Source of the DNA: Streptomyces sp. NBC_01463
GTDB lineage: Bacteria; Actinomycetota; Actinomycetes; Streptomycetales; Streptomycetaceae
NCBI GenBank assembly: GCA_036227345.1
Contig: CP109468.1
Location: 992,001 to 1,056,000 of the forward strand
Length of the DNA stretch: 64,000 bases
Reading direction: 5' to 3'
Shown: piece by piece, positions 34,119 through 44,094 of the stretch
How positions within the stretch are numbered: the first letter of the stretch is position 1
Layout of the letters: every line of letters starts with the position of its first letter
The notes under the pieces: generated by a model
Databases searched by the model: none
Seen by the model: the letters and a program-made list of their open reading frames with translations, nothing else
Told to the model about the DNA's origin: nothing
Translations under genes and position numbers: made by a program

Positions 34119-35084
34119 ATGACCACCCCTCTCACCACAGCGGCGGCGACCGAGGCCGCCGAGCCCGCCGGCGGCGCTCCGGTGACCACGCCCGCGGCCA
34201 CCACGCCGAGACGCCGGAAGCGGCTCCCGCACACCCCGCTCAACCCCCGGCCCAGCATCCCCCTGACCCTCGTCACCGGCCTGGCCCTGCTCTACACCCT
34301 GCTCCCGCTCGCCTGGCTCGTCATCAACTCCACCAAGGACCAGAAGGGACTGCTCGACTCCTTCGGGCTCTGGTTCGCCGACGACGTCAACCTCTGGGAC
34401 AACATCACCCGCACCCTCACGTACGACGACGGCGTCTTCGTACGCTGGCTGCTCAACACGCTCCTCTACGTGGCCGCGGGCGCCGGAGGCGCCACCGTCC
34501 TCGCCGTTCTCGGTGGCTACGCCCTCGCCAAGTTCAACTTCCCCGGCCGCAAGGCGGTCTTCGCCGTCGTCCTCGGAGCCGTGGCGGTCCCGGGCACCGC
34601 CCTGGCCGTCCCCACCTTCTTGATGTTCAGCAAGATGGGCCTCACCAACACCCCGTGGGCCGTCATCATCCCGTCCCTGATCTCCCCGTTCGGGCTCTAC
34701 CTGATGTGGGTGTTCGCCGCCGAGGCCATTCCCGCCGAACTCCTGGAAGCCGCCCGCGTCGACGGCTCCGGGGAGCTGCGCACCTTCTTCACGATCGCCC
34801 TGCCACTGCTGATGCCGGGCACGGTCACCGTCCTGCTGTTCTCGATGGTCGCGACGTGGAACAACTACTTCCTGCCGCTGATCATGATCAAGGATCCCGA
34901 CTGGTACCCGCTGACCCTCGGCCTCAGCGCCTGGAACGCCCAGGCCCAGACAGCCGGCGGCGAGGCCGTCTTCGACCTCATCATCACCGGCTCCCTGCTG
35001 ACGATCGTGCCCATCGTGGTGATCTTCCTGCTGCTCCAGCGGTTCTGGCAGTCCGGTCTCGCCGCGGGCAGCGTCAAGGAATAG
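34119..35084 (+). CDS. Carbohydrate ABC transporter permease (MalG-like, CUT1)
   Basis: 321 residues. After a variable 40-residue cytosolic N-terminus rich in Thr, Ala and Arg come six membrane helices and the EAA motif LLEAARVDGSGELRTFFTIA. Short gap to the MalF-like gene makes cotranscription near certain. The partner binding protein follows at 35148. Confidence 0.93.
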   Translation: MTTPLTTAAATEAAEPAGGAPVTTPAATTPRRRKRLPHTPLNPRPSIPLTLVTGLALLYTLLPLAWLVINSTKDQKGLLDSFGLWFADDVNLWDNITRTLTYDDGVFVRWLLNTLLYVAAGAGGATVLAVLGGYALAKFNFPGRKAVFAVVLGAVAVPGTALAVPTFLMFSKMGLTNTPWAVIIPSLISPFGLYLMWVFAAEAIPAELLEAARVDGSGELRTFFTIALPLLMPGTVTVLLFSMVATWNNYFLPLIMIKDPDWYPLTLGLSAWNAQAQTAGGEAVFDLIITGSLLTIVPIVVIFLLLQRFWQSGLAAGSVKE

Positions 35085-35147
35085 GCCGCCGCCCCTCCAC
35101 CCTCCCCTCTCCCACTCCACCCGCATCACCGACCAGGAGCACAGCCC

Positions 35148-36485
35148 ATGAGAACGCACACCACCCGCAGACTGCTCGGCGCGCTCGCCGTGGCCTCCGC
35201 ACTCGCGCTGACCGCCACGGCCTGCGGTTCCGACGCCGGGGACGGCGACGGGGGCAACGCCCCGAAGGACGTCAAGTCCGCCCTGGAGAAGGGCGGAAAG
35301 GTCACGGTGTGGGCCTGGGAACCCACGCTCAAGAAGGTGGCGGAGGACTTCGAGAAGAAGTACCCGAACGTCGACGTCGAGCTGGTCAACGCGGGTACCG
35401 GCGACAAGCAGTACACCGCCCTGCAGAACGCGATAGCGGCCGGCTCCGGCGCCCCCGATGTCGCACAGGTGGAGTACTACGCCCTCGGGCAGTTCGCCAT
35501 CGCCAAGTCCGTCGAGGACCTGTCCCCCTACGGTGCCGAGAAGTTCGGCAAGACGTTCACGCCCGGACCGTGGAACGCGGTCACCCAGGACAAGGCGGTC
35601 TACGCCCTGCCCATGGACTCCGGCCCGATGGCCTTCTTCTACAACAAGAAGGTGTTCGACAAGCACCGCATCGAGGTGCCGACGACATGGGACGACTACG
35701 TGGCGGCGGCCCGCGCCCTCCACAAGGCCGACCCCAAGATCTTCATCACCAACGACACCGGTGACGCCGGGGCCACGACCAGTCTCATCTGGCAGGCCGG
35801 CGGCCGGCCCTACAAGGCCGACGGTACGGACGTGACCGTCGACTTCGGCGACGCGGGCACCAAGAAGTACACCGCCACCTGGCAGAAGCTCCTCGACGAG
35901 AAGCTGGTCGCGCCGGTCAGCTCCTGGAGCGACGCCTGGTACAAGGGCCTGGCCGACGGGTCCCTGGCCACCCTCTCCATCGGCGCCTGGATGCCGGCGA
36001 ACCTCACCTCCGGAGTCGCGGCCGCCTCGGGCGACTGGCGCGTCGCCCCGCTGCCCCAGTGGACGAAGGGCGACAAGGCGAGCGCGGAGAACGGCGGCAG
36101 CTCGCTGGCCGTGCCGAAGGCCGCCAAGAACAAGGAACTCGCCTACGCCTTCACGGAGTTCGCCACCACCGGAGCAGGCGCCACCACCCGCGTCTCGGCG
36201 GGCGCCTTCCCGGCCACCAGGGCCGACCTGGAGTCGAAGGCGTTCCTCGACGCCCCGTTCCCCTACTTCGGCGGCCAGAAGGCCAACCAGGTCTTCGCCG
36301 AGTCGGCCCGCAACGTCGGCACCGACTGGTCCTACCTGCCCTACCAGGTGTATGCGAACTCGGTCTTCAACGACACCGTGGGCAAGGCCTATGTGTCCTC
36401 CACCGAGCTCACCGACGGCCTGAAGGCCTGGCAGGACGCGAGCGTCAAGTACGGCAAGGACCAGGGGTTCAGCGTCAGCGACTGA
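35148..36485 (+). CDS. Carbohydrate ABC transporter substrate-binding lipoprotein (CUT1)
   Basis: 445 residues with a lipoprotein signal: positively charged start, hydrophobic core and lipobox LTATAC with Cys26. The mature part is a family 1 extracellular sugar-binding protein (KVTVWAWEPTLKKVAEDFEK, then ALPMDSGPMAFFYNKKVFDK). It should deliver oligosaccharides to the two permeases upstream. Placing the binding protein last in the operon is less usual than first. The operon shares its operator with the GH35 and GH43 genes, so galacto-oligosaccharides are the probable cargo. Confidence 0.93.
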   Translation: MRTHTTRRLLGALAVASALALTATACGSDAGDGDGGNAPKDVKSALEKGGKVTVWAWEPTLKKVAEDFEKKYPNVDVELVNAGTGDKQYTALQNAIAAGSGAPDVAQVEYYALGQFAIAKSVEDLSPYGAEKFGKTFTPGPWNAVTQDKAVYALPMDSGPMAFFYNKKVFDKHRIEVPTTWDDYVAAARALHKADPKIFITNDTGDAGATTSLIWQAGGRPYKADGTDVTVDFGDAGTKKYTATWQKLLDEKLVAPVSSWSDAWYKGLADGSLATLSIGAWMPANLTSGVAAASGDWRVAPLPQWTKGDKASAENGGSSLAVPKAAKNKELAYAFTEFATTGAGATTRVSAGAFPATRADLESKAFLDAPFPYFGGQKANQVFAESARNVGTDWSYLPYQVYANSVFNDTVGKAYVSSTELTDGLKAWQDASVKYGKDQGFSVSD

Positions 36486-36520
36486 CCCTCACCGCACACA
36501 GGCTGTTTGAAATTGTCGCA

Positions 36521-36583
36521 CCCCCAGTTCAGTCGGCAGGCCTTCGAACCCGTTGGCGTGTCGGCTGAACTGGGGGCTTTTTA
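36521..36583 (+). terminator. Strong intrinsic terminator after the CUT1 operon
   Basis: CCCCCAGTTCAG (36521-36532) pairs with CTGAACTGGGGG (36565-36576), and in RNA the stem extends about nine more pairs with two G-U wobbles. It is followed by C and TTTTT. This is the best classical terminator in the window and separates two transport operons. Confidence 0.9.
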
Positions 36584-36644
36584 TTACCCATTCACGGATA
36601 TAGATGATTGCCTGTAACGGACTCATCTCACTCAGCCGCACCTC

Positions 36645-36691
36645 TTGACGTTCCAAGCATCGCGTTGTGTTATGTAGCTAAACGTTTGAAC
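36645..36691 (+). promoter_or_regulatory. Promoter and operator of the AraFGH-like operon
   Basis: TTGACG (36645-36650) and TGTTAT (36668-36673) are 17 bases apart. Immediately after, CTAAACGTTTGAAC (36678-36691) is built on the perfect palindrome AAACGTTT and would cover the transcription start. It differs from the TGWTTNCGYMAACA sites, so another LacI-type repressor, not encoded here, probably binds it. Confidence 0.6.
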
Positions 36692-36824
36692 CTGTTTGAT
36701 TCCCAGGATCCAGGTTCCTGCGACGAGGCGTTCTCTCAGCCCCGCAGCCCCTTCTTTCCTCCTCTCGTACCGACCTCCGCGCGACTGCCGGGCGGAGGTC
36801 GCTGTCAGCACCTAGGAGATCCCG

Positions 36825-37865
36825 ATGTTCCGTTCCACCCCCAGCCGCGCGGCCGCTGCCACCGGTCTGCTGCTGACCCTCGGTCTGAGCACCGCGTGCT
36901 CCTCGGGCAAGGAGTCCACGGCGGACGGCCCGGCCGCCAAGGCCGACGGCCCCCTCTCGATCACGTATCTGCAGAAGCAGGGCGACCAGGAGTACTTCAT
37001 CGGCGAGGCCGCCGGCGCGAAGGAGAAGGCGAAGGAGCTGGGCGTCGGCCTCAAGGTGGTCAACCTGGGCAACGACGCCAACAAGACCGTCAGTGAGGTG
37101 CAGTCGGCGATCGCGCAGAAGACGAGCGGAGTCGTCATCGTCGTTCCCGACCCGGCCGTCGGCCCGCAGGTCGTGCAGACCGCGAAGGACGGCAAGGTCG
37201 CGCTCCTGACCTCCGACGACCAGATCTGCGCCACGGGCCCCGACCCCGCCTCCTGCGGCAAGGGCGACCTCGTCCCGCGGATCGGGTTCAGCGGCTCCCA
37301 GATGGGCGAGGAGGTCGGGAAGCGTGCAGCCGCCGAGTACCGGAAAGCCGGCTGGAAGGCCTCCGAGACGCGGACCATCTCGGCCTGGAAGCAGGACGTC
37401 ACCGTCTGCGGTGACCGGGTGGCTGGTGCCAAGAAGGCGTTCCGGGCGGCCGTTCCCGGTGTGAAGAACATCGACGTTCCCACCGACAACACCCCCACCG
37501 GCGCCCAGGACAGGATCGCCGCGACGATCACCGCCAACTCCGGCGTCAGGAACTGGGTGGTCTGGGGCTGCAACGACGAGAACGTCATGGGCGGCGTGAC
37601 CGCGCTCGCCAACGCGGGCGTCGGCCCCGACCGCGTCATCGGCGTCGGGCTCGGCGCCTACCTCGCCTGCAAGGAATGGCAGTCCGACAAGCCGACCGGC
37701 ATGAAGGCCGCGCTCTTCATCAACGGCAAGGACGTCGGAGCCCTGGCCGTCCAGACCATGTACGACAAGCTCAAGAACGGCAAGGACTTCCCCAGAGAGG
37801 CCTTCGCCCCCACCACCATGGTCGACCACACCTCGTGGAAGGGCGCCGGAGTCACGTGCGGCTGA
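36825..37865 (+). CDS. Pentose ABC transporter substrate-binding lipoprotein, AraF-like
   Basis: 346 residues with a lipobox LSTAC (Cys25). The mature domain is a type 1 periplasmic-binding protein; ITYLQKQGDQEYFIGEAAGA, SGVVIVVPDPAVGPQVVQTA, LLTSDDQI and NVMGGVTALANAGV follow the E. coli AraF pattern block by block. L-arabinose is the best guess for the ligand, though related sugars are possible. It is first in an operon with an ATPase and permease, behind its own promoter/operator. L-arabinose is released when arabinogalactan is degraded, which suits the genes on its left. Confidence 0.88.
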   Translation: MFRSTPSRAAAATGLLLTLGLSTACSSGKESTADGPAAKADGPLSITYLQKQGDQEYFIGEAAGAKEKAKELGVGLKVVNLGNDANKTVSEVQSAIAQKTSGVVIVVPDPAVGPQVVQTAKDGKVALLTSDDQICATGPDPASCGKGDLVPRIGFSGSQMGEEVGKRAAAEYRKAGWKASETRTISAWKQDVTVCGDRVAGAKKAFRAAVPGVKNIDVPTDNTPTGAQDRIAATITANSGVRNWVVWGCNDENVMGGVTALANAGVGPDRVIGVGLGAYLACKEWQSDKPTGMKAALFINGKDVGALAVQTMYDKLKNGKDFPREAFAPTTMVDHTSWKGAGVTCG

Positions 37866-37953
37866 GCGGTCCCCCGCGGGCGGGCGTCACACACCCCGTC
37901 GGCGACCCGCACCATGCCCCTGCCCGCACCGTTTCCCCGAGGTGAACCGACCC

Positions 37954-39546
37954 ATGGATCCCACGCAACACCCGGCCGCCGCACCGGAGTCCGAGGGCGG
38001 ACCCCCGCCGAGAGCGGCCCATCCGTTTCCCCTGGGGGTGTCGGGCGTCACCAAGCGCTTCGGCCCGGTACAGGCGCTCGGCGGCGTCACGCTGGAATTC
38101 CCCGCCGGACAGATCACCGCACTGATGGGTGAGAACGGTGCCGGCAAATCCACGCTCCTGAAGATCCTGACCGGTGACCATCAGCCCACCGAGGGGAGCG
38201 TCGTCGTGAACGGGGAGCCGATCGCGCTCGACTCCCCCGCACGCGCACGGGCCGCCGGGATACGGATCATCCCGCAGGAGCCCGAGATCATCCCCCACAT
38301 CTCCGTGGCGGAGAACGTCTACGCCGGCGCGCTCCCCCGCACCCGCGGACGGATGCTGGACCGGGCAGGACTGAACCGGCGCATCAAGGCCGACCTGGAC
38401 CGGCTGGGCTTCGCCCACGTCCTGGACCCGGCTCTGCTCGGCTCGCAACTCACTCCCGCCCAGCGGCAGTTGGTGGAGATCATGCGCGCGCTGACCGGGG
38501 GCACGACCGCACGGCTGATCGCGTTCGACGAACCGACGTCGTCGCTGTCGGAGCACGAGGTCGACGCACTCTTCACGCTCATCCGGCGGCTCCGCGACGA
38601 GGGCATCGCGCTCGTCTACGTGTCGCACCGCATGCAGGAGATCTTCCGGCTCGCCGACCGCGTCGCGGTGCTGCGGGACGGCAGTCTGATCGGCGTCCAG
38701 GATGCCGGGGCCACCGACGAGGGCGAACTCGTGCGCCGGATGGTGGGCCGCGACCTGTCCGCCGCGTTCGTACGTCAGCGCGTGGCCGTCGACCGGCTGG
38801 TCCTCGACGTCCAGAACCTCACGACCGACGATGTCACCGGTATCTCGCTCCAGGTACGGGCGGGTGAGGTCGTCGGGCTGGCCGGTCTGATCGGGGCCGG
38901 CCGCTCCGAACTCGCCCTCGCTCTCGCGGGCGACGTCCCCATCCGGAGCGGCAGCGTCACCCTCGACGGCACGCCGCTGCGCAGCGGCCGGCCGGGCGAG
39001 GTGATCGGTGCGGGCCTGGGCCTGGCGCCCGAGGAGCGCAAGGCCCAGGCGTTGTTCCTGCGGCAGTCCGTCAAGGACAACACGTCGCTCGTGGTGCTGG
39101 ACCGGCTGCGGCGCTTCCGCTTCGTCCGACGCGCGGCCGAGCGCCGGCTCGCGCAGGAGTACACCGACCGGCTGCGGGTCCGCGCCCCGTCCATCGACCA
39201 CGAGGTGGGCAAACTGTCGGGCGGTAACCAGCAGAAAGTGGTCCTGGCCCGCTGGCTCGCCCGCAGACCGAAGGTCCTGGTCCTCGACGAGCCGACGCGC
39301 GGCATCGACGTCGGCGCGAAGGCGGAGATCTACAAGATCATCGCCGATCTCGCCGCCGAGGGAGTCGCGCTGCTGGTCATCTCCTCCGAACTCCCCGAAC
39401 TCCTCGGCCTGGCCGACCGCGTGGTCGTCATGCAGGGCGGCCGGATCACCGGCGAGCTCGACCGCGGCGAAGCCACCGAAGAATCCATCCTCCAACTCGC
39501 CATGGCCGACGACTTCGCCGGCACCGCCCCCGGAGCCTCCTCATGA
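37954..39546 (+). CDS. Sugar ABC transporter ATPase with two nucleotide-binding domains, AraG-like
   Basis: 530 residues from ATG 37954 (GAGGTGA ten bases upstream; GTG 37942 is possible). Domain 1 has GENGAGKSTLLKILTGDH and Walker B LIAFDEPTSSLSEHE, with a degenerate signature LTPAQRQLVEIMRA. Domain 2 lacks a canonical Walker A (GLIGAGRSELALALAG) but has an intact LSGGNQQKVVLARWL signature and VLVLDEPTRGIDVGAK. This asymmetry is normal for CUT2 transporters. It overlaps the permease gene by 4 bases. Confidence 0.94.
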   Translation: MDPTQHPAAAPESEGGPPPRAAHPFPLGVSGVTKRFGPVQALGGVTLEFPAGQITALMGENGAGKSTLLKILTGDHQPTEGSVVVNGEPIALDSPARARAAGIRIIPQEPEIIPHISVAENVYAGALPRTRGRMLDRAGLNRRIKADLDRLGFAHVLDPALLGSQLTPAQRQLVEIMRALTGGTTARLIAFDEPTSSLSEHEVDALFTLIRRLRDEGIALVYVSHRMQEIFRLADRVAVLRDGSLIGVQDAGATDEGELVRRMVGRDLSAAFVRQRVAVDRLVLDVQNLTTDDVTGISLQVRAGEVVGLAGLIGAGRSELALALAGDVPIRSGSVTLDGTPLRSGRPGEVIGAGLGLAPEERKAQALFLRQSVKDNTSLVVLDRLRRFRFVRRAAERRLAQEYTDRLRVRAPSIDHEVGKLSGGNQQKVVLARWLARRPKVLVLDEPTRGIDVGAKAEIYKIIADLAAEGVALLVISSELPELLGLADRVVVMQGGRITGELDRGEATEESILQLAMADDFAGTAPGASS

Positions 39547-40580
39547 CTCTCACCCGTACCCCTTCCCCCGCTGTGAAGGAGTCCCCCGGCGACCGCCCCG
39601 CCGCACGCCGGCGGAACCCCGTCGCCGGCCTGGGCGGACAGAACATCAGCCTGATCGGCGCGCTCGCCGTCGTACTGGCCCTCTTCGGGGTCCTGAACGA
39701 GAACTATCTGAGCCTGTCGAACATGCAGGTCATCGCGGAGGCGGCGACCATCACCGGGCTGCTCGCGATCGTCCAGACCGTGGTGATCATCTGTGGCGGC
39801 CTCGACATCTCCGTCGGATCGCAGGTCGGCGTCGCGTCCGTGGTCAGCGCCATGACCTTCACCGCCACCGGATCGGGAGCGTTCCTCGGTATGGCCGCCG
39901 CCGTGGGCGTCGGCATGCTGATCGGCGCGCTGAACGGCCTCGTGATCGTCTACGGCCGGGTCAATCCGACGATCGCCACCCTCGCCGGCCTTGCCGCGTA
40001 CAAGGGGCTCGCCCAGTTGCTGTCCGACGGACGCGCCCAGGGCTACGTCCTCAACAACGACGTCTTCATCTTCCTCGGGCGCGGGAAGATGGCCGGTCTG
40101 CCGGTCATGGTCTGGATCCTGATCGTGGTGGCCGTCACCGTCCACCTGCTGCTCAAGTACACCGACATCGGCCGCAATCTGTACGCCGTCGGCGGCAACG
40201 ACACCGCTGCCCGCCTCGCCGGCATCAGCATCAACAAGTACCTGATCTGTGTCTACGCGCTCATCGGGGTGGTCGCCGCGGTCGCCGGAATCCTGCTGAC
40301 CGCCCGTACCGGCTCGGGCCAGCCGGTCTCCGGCAGTGAAGGCCTCGAACTCAAGGCGATCACGGCCGCCGCGCTCGGCGGCGCGGCGCTCAAGGGCGGC
40401 AAGGGCGGCATCGGCGGCACGCTCCTCGCCGTCGCCCTCCTCGGCTGCCTGGAGAACGGCCTCACCGTCCAGGGCATCAACTCCTTCTGGCAGAACGTCG
40501 CCCAGGGCGCCCTCCTCGTCATCGCCGTCGTCATCCAGCAGCGCCGCAACGGCGAGAGGGCGGTCGGGCTCCCCCACTGA
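39543..40580 (+). CDS. Sugar ABC transporter permease, AraH-like (CUT2)
   Basis: 345 residues with about ten hydrophobic helices. After a Pro/Arg-rich N-terminus, GGLDISVGSQVGVASVV and YAVGGNDTAARLAGISINKY are hallmark CUT2 permease segments, as is ALGGAALKGGKGGIGGTLLA. The ATG overlaps the ATPase stop by 4 bases. Last gene of the operon; the next gene lies 600 bases away. Confidence 0.94.
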   Translation: MTLTRTPSPAVKESPGDRPAARRRNPVAGLGGQNISLIGALAVVLALFGVLNENYLSLSNMQVIAEAATITGLLAIVQTVVIICGGLDISVGSQVGVASVVSAMTFTATGSGAFLGMAAAVGVGMLIGALNGLVIVYGRVNPTIATLAGLAAYKGLAQLLSDGRAQGYVLNNDVFIFLGRGKMAGLPVMVWILIVVAVTVHLLLKYTDIGRNLYAVGGNDTAARLAGISINKYLICVYALIGVVAAVAGILLTARTGSGQPVSGSEGLELKAITAAALGGAALKGGKGGIGGTLLAVALLGCLENGLTVQGINSFWQNVAQGALLVIAVVIQQRRNGERAVGLPH

Positions 40581-40793
40581 GCGCTCACGCGTTGCGCTGT
40601 CCGCCGCGCCTCCCGGCCGGCGGGTGGACAACTCCCCAACCGTCACCCGGACTCTCCTCCTCCCCCGGCGCCGCCAGGGCACGAACCGACCGGATACCGG
40701 ACATCACCACCGGTGCGCCGGGTCACCGAACCGGTTGACAGTGGGAAATAGGGCACTCCTTCCCCAGTCTGCGTACCAAATGCGCGCATCCCC

Positions 40794-40822
40794 TGCACAT
40801 GCCGGTCCGGGTGGTCTAGATT
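40794..40822 (+). promoter_or_regulatory. Possible promoter of the exopolysaccharide operon
   Basis: TGCACA (40794-40799) and TAGATT (40817-40822) are 17 bases apart, each four of six matches to vegetative consensus boxes. A better TTGACA at 40735-40740 has no good -10 partner. Confidence 0.3.
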
Positions 40823-41024
40823 GACCATGCTTCAGCGATGAGGCCGCAAGGCGACTATTAACGATCTTCAGGTTCGGCGCCACGAGTCAGCGATTAATAC
40901 CCGGCTTCACATGCGGGAATGATCGATTCCTGAGACCTGCAAGGGATACCCGGGTGCGGGGAGCACCTGGACTTTCCGCGGTTCGACGCGCACTTCGGCG
41001 GTCCGACGGCCCGGGTGCGTCACT

Positions 41025-41054
41025 CAAGAGACGCTGAAGCAAGAGACGCTGGAG
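41025..41054. repeat. 15-bp tandem repeat in the exopolysaccharide leader
   Basis: CAAGAGACGCTGAAG (41025-41039) is followed at once by CAAGAGACGCTGGAG (41040-41054), one mismatch. Function unknown. Confidence 0.8.
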
Positions 41055-41183
41055 AAACATCGGTACGTCATGCGCGGAAAGGCCGTGTGCCTTCCGCGAG
41101 CACGAACAGCGCAGTGTCTGGGGCGGAGCCTCCCGTTGGGAGGATCTGTGCGGGAGGTGGGGACCTCTCGTGGGGGGAGAACA

Positions 41184-42707
41184 GTGCTCGGCGGACACGT
41201 CGAACCACTGATGACCTGGGGGGGTTCTGTGTGGCAGGGGGAATTAGTCGGCCCTTTTCCGTCGGCGCACGAGCGTCTGGCGAAGGGGGCGAACAGTCCG
41301 CTCGCGATCGGGTGGGAACTGCGGTACCGCCGTACCGTGATCATCAGCGACACGGTGTCCACCGCCTTTGTGGTGGCGGTGATCGGCAATTTCTTCGGAG
41401 TGCGGGACGCGGCCAACTGGCATGAGAAATGGGGGATTCTCGCATTCGGCACCGAAGTGCTGGTGCTGGGAGCGCTGGCCGTGAGCCGGGCGTGGGCTCC
41501 GGCCGTTCTCGGCCAGGGTGCGGAGGAATTCCGCAGGCTCGGGCGCTCACTGTTCGCGGCCACGGTCGTACTGGCCCTCGGCGGAATCGCCCTGACCTCG
41601 CGCAACATCAAACTCTGGATCTTCGTCGCGATCCCCGCCATCGCGGTCGTGACCATGACCACGCGGTATCTGCTGCGTCTGTGGCTGCACAGACAGCGCA
41701 AGGAAGGACGCTGTCTGAGACCGGTGCTCGCCGCCGGAAGCCTGGCCACCGTCAGCGATCTGATCGCCCGGACCCGCAAGTTCCCGCACCTGGGCTGGCG
41801 GGTGGACGCGGTGTGCACGACGGACGGCGCCGGTCTCGACGGTGACCAGCTGGACGGGGTGCCGGTCGTCGGGCGGCTCGCCGAGGTCGCGGGACACGTG
41901 CAGCGGGACGGCTACCGCGTCGTCGCGGTCACACCGGACCCGCACTGGTCACCGGACCGGCTGCAGCGGCTCGCCTGGAACCTCGAAGGCAGCGATGCCG
42001 AGATGGTCGTGGCCCCCGTGCTGATGGAGGTGGCCGGTCCGCGGCTGCACGTCGACGCGGTGCTCGGCATCCCCATGCTGCGGGTGAGCATGCCGGCCTT
42101 CACCGGAGGCCGCCGGGCGATCAAGGGGGTCGTCGACCGGATGGGCGCGGCGCTCCTGCTGCTGCTGTTCGCGCCGCTGATGGTGGGCGTCGGGCTGATC
42201 GTGCTCGTGGACAGCCGGGGCGGTGCGTTCTACCGCCAGCGCCGGGTCGGCAAGGACGGCCGCGAGTTCACCATTCTCAAGTTCCGCACCATGGTCACCG
42301 GGGCCTGCGGAGCCCGTGCCGCACTGGCGGACCTCAACGAGGGCGCCGGTCCGCTGTTCAAGATGCGCCGGGATCCGCGGGTGACGCGGGTGGGACGGGC
42401 GCTGCGCCGGTACTCGCTCGACGAACTGCCGCAGCTCTTCAACGTACTCACCGGATCGATGTCACTCGTCGGCCCGCGCCCGCCGCTGCCGGAGGAGTCA
42501 GCCGCGTACGGCCCGGACATCCGGCGGCGGCTGCTGGTCAAGCCCGGGCTCACCGGCCTGTGGCAGATCAGCGGACGCAGTGACCTGCCGTGGGACGAGG
42601 CGGTCCGGCTCGACCTGCGGTACGTGGAGGACTGGTCGCTCGCCCTGGACACGGTGATCCTCTGGAAGACGCTGCGGGCGGTGCTCTACGGGCAGGGGGC
42701 CTACTGA
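41184..42707 (+). CDS. Polyprenyl-phosphate sugar-1-phosphate transferase (priming glycosyltransferase)
   Basis: 507 residues from GTG 41184, chosen for GGGGGGAG just upstream. Four N-terminal membrane helices and a central nucleotide-binding-like region (LHRQRKEGRCLRPVLAAGSL) precede a fifth helix and the C-terminal PF02397 catalytic domain: FYRQRRVGKDGREFTILKFR, SLDELPQLFNVLTGSMSLVG and KPGLTGLWQISGRSDLPWDE. It loads the first sugar phosphate onto undecaprenyl phosphate at the inner face of the membrane. It is the first gene of the exopolysaccharide operon. Codon 21 (41244-41246) is TTA, so translation should depend on the bldA tRNA. Confidence 0.92.
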   Translation: MLGGHVEPLMTWGGSVWQGELVGPFPSAHERLAKGANSPLAIGWELRYRRTVIISDTVSTAFVVAVIGNFFGVRDAANWHEKWGILAFGTEVLVLGALAVSRAWAPAVLGQGAEEFRRLGRSLFAATVVLALGGIALTSRNIKLWIFVAIPAIAVVTMTTRYLLRLWLHRQRKEGRCLRPVLAAGSLATVSDLIARTRKFPHLGWRVDAVCTTDGAGLDGDQLDGVPVVGRLAEVAGHVQRDGYRVVAVTPDPHWSPDRLQRLAWNLEGSDAEMVVAPVLMEVAGPRLHVDAVLGIPMLRVSMPAFTGGRRAIKGVVDRMGAALLLLLFAPLMVGVGLIVLVDSRGGAFYRQRRVGKDGREFTILKFRTMVTGACGARAALADLNEGAGPLFKMRRDPRVTRVGRALRRYSLDELPQLFNVLTGSMSLVGPRPPLPEESAAYGPDIRRRLLVKPGLTGLWQISGRSDLPWDEAVRLDLRYVEDWSLALDTVILWKTLRAVLYGQGAY

Positions 42708-42777
42708 TGCACGGGAGACATCGGGCGGGCACGCGGACTGCAGGCCGGCAGGGCCTGCCTGGGGGGAGGGACGCATC

Positions 42778-44083
<1,306 letters not shown>

Positions 44084-44094
<11 letters not shown>

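Larger units (their letters stand above)
40581..41183. other. Long leader region before the exopolysaccharide operon
   Basis: 600 bases without a convincing gene. A possible promoter lies at 40794-40822, which would leave a leader of about 350 bases. GCC-GCAA-GGC (40842-40851 region) could form a small tetraloop hairpin, and a 15-bp tandem repeat lies at 41025-41054. I compared it by eye with c-di-GMP and c-di-AMP riboswitch patterns and did not see a match. Confidence 0.4.

Noticed and set aside
40581..41183. c-di-GMP or c-di-AMP riboswitch before the exopolysaccharide operon
   Set aside because: The conserved loops of these classes are not visible by eye; only a generic GCAA hairpin was found. 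A covariance search would settle it.
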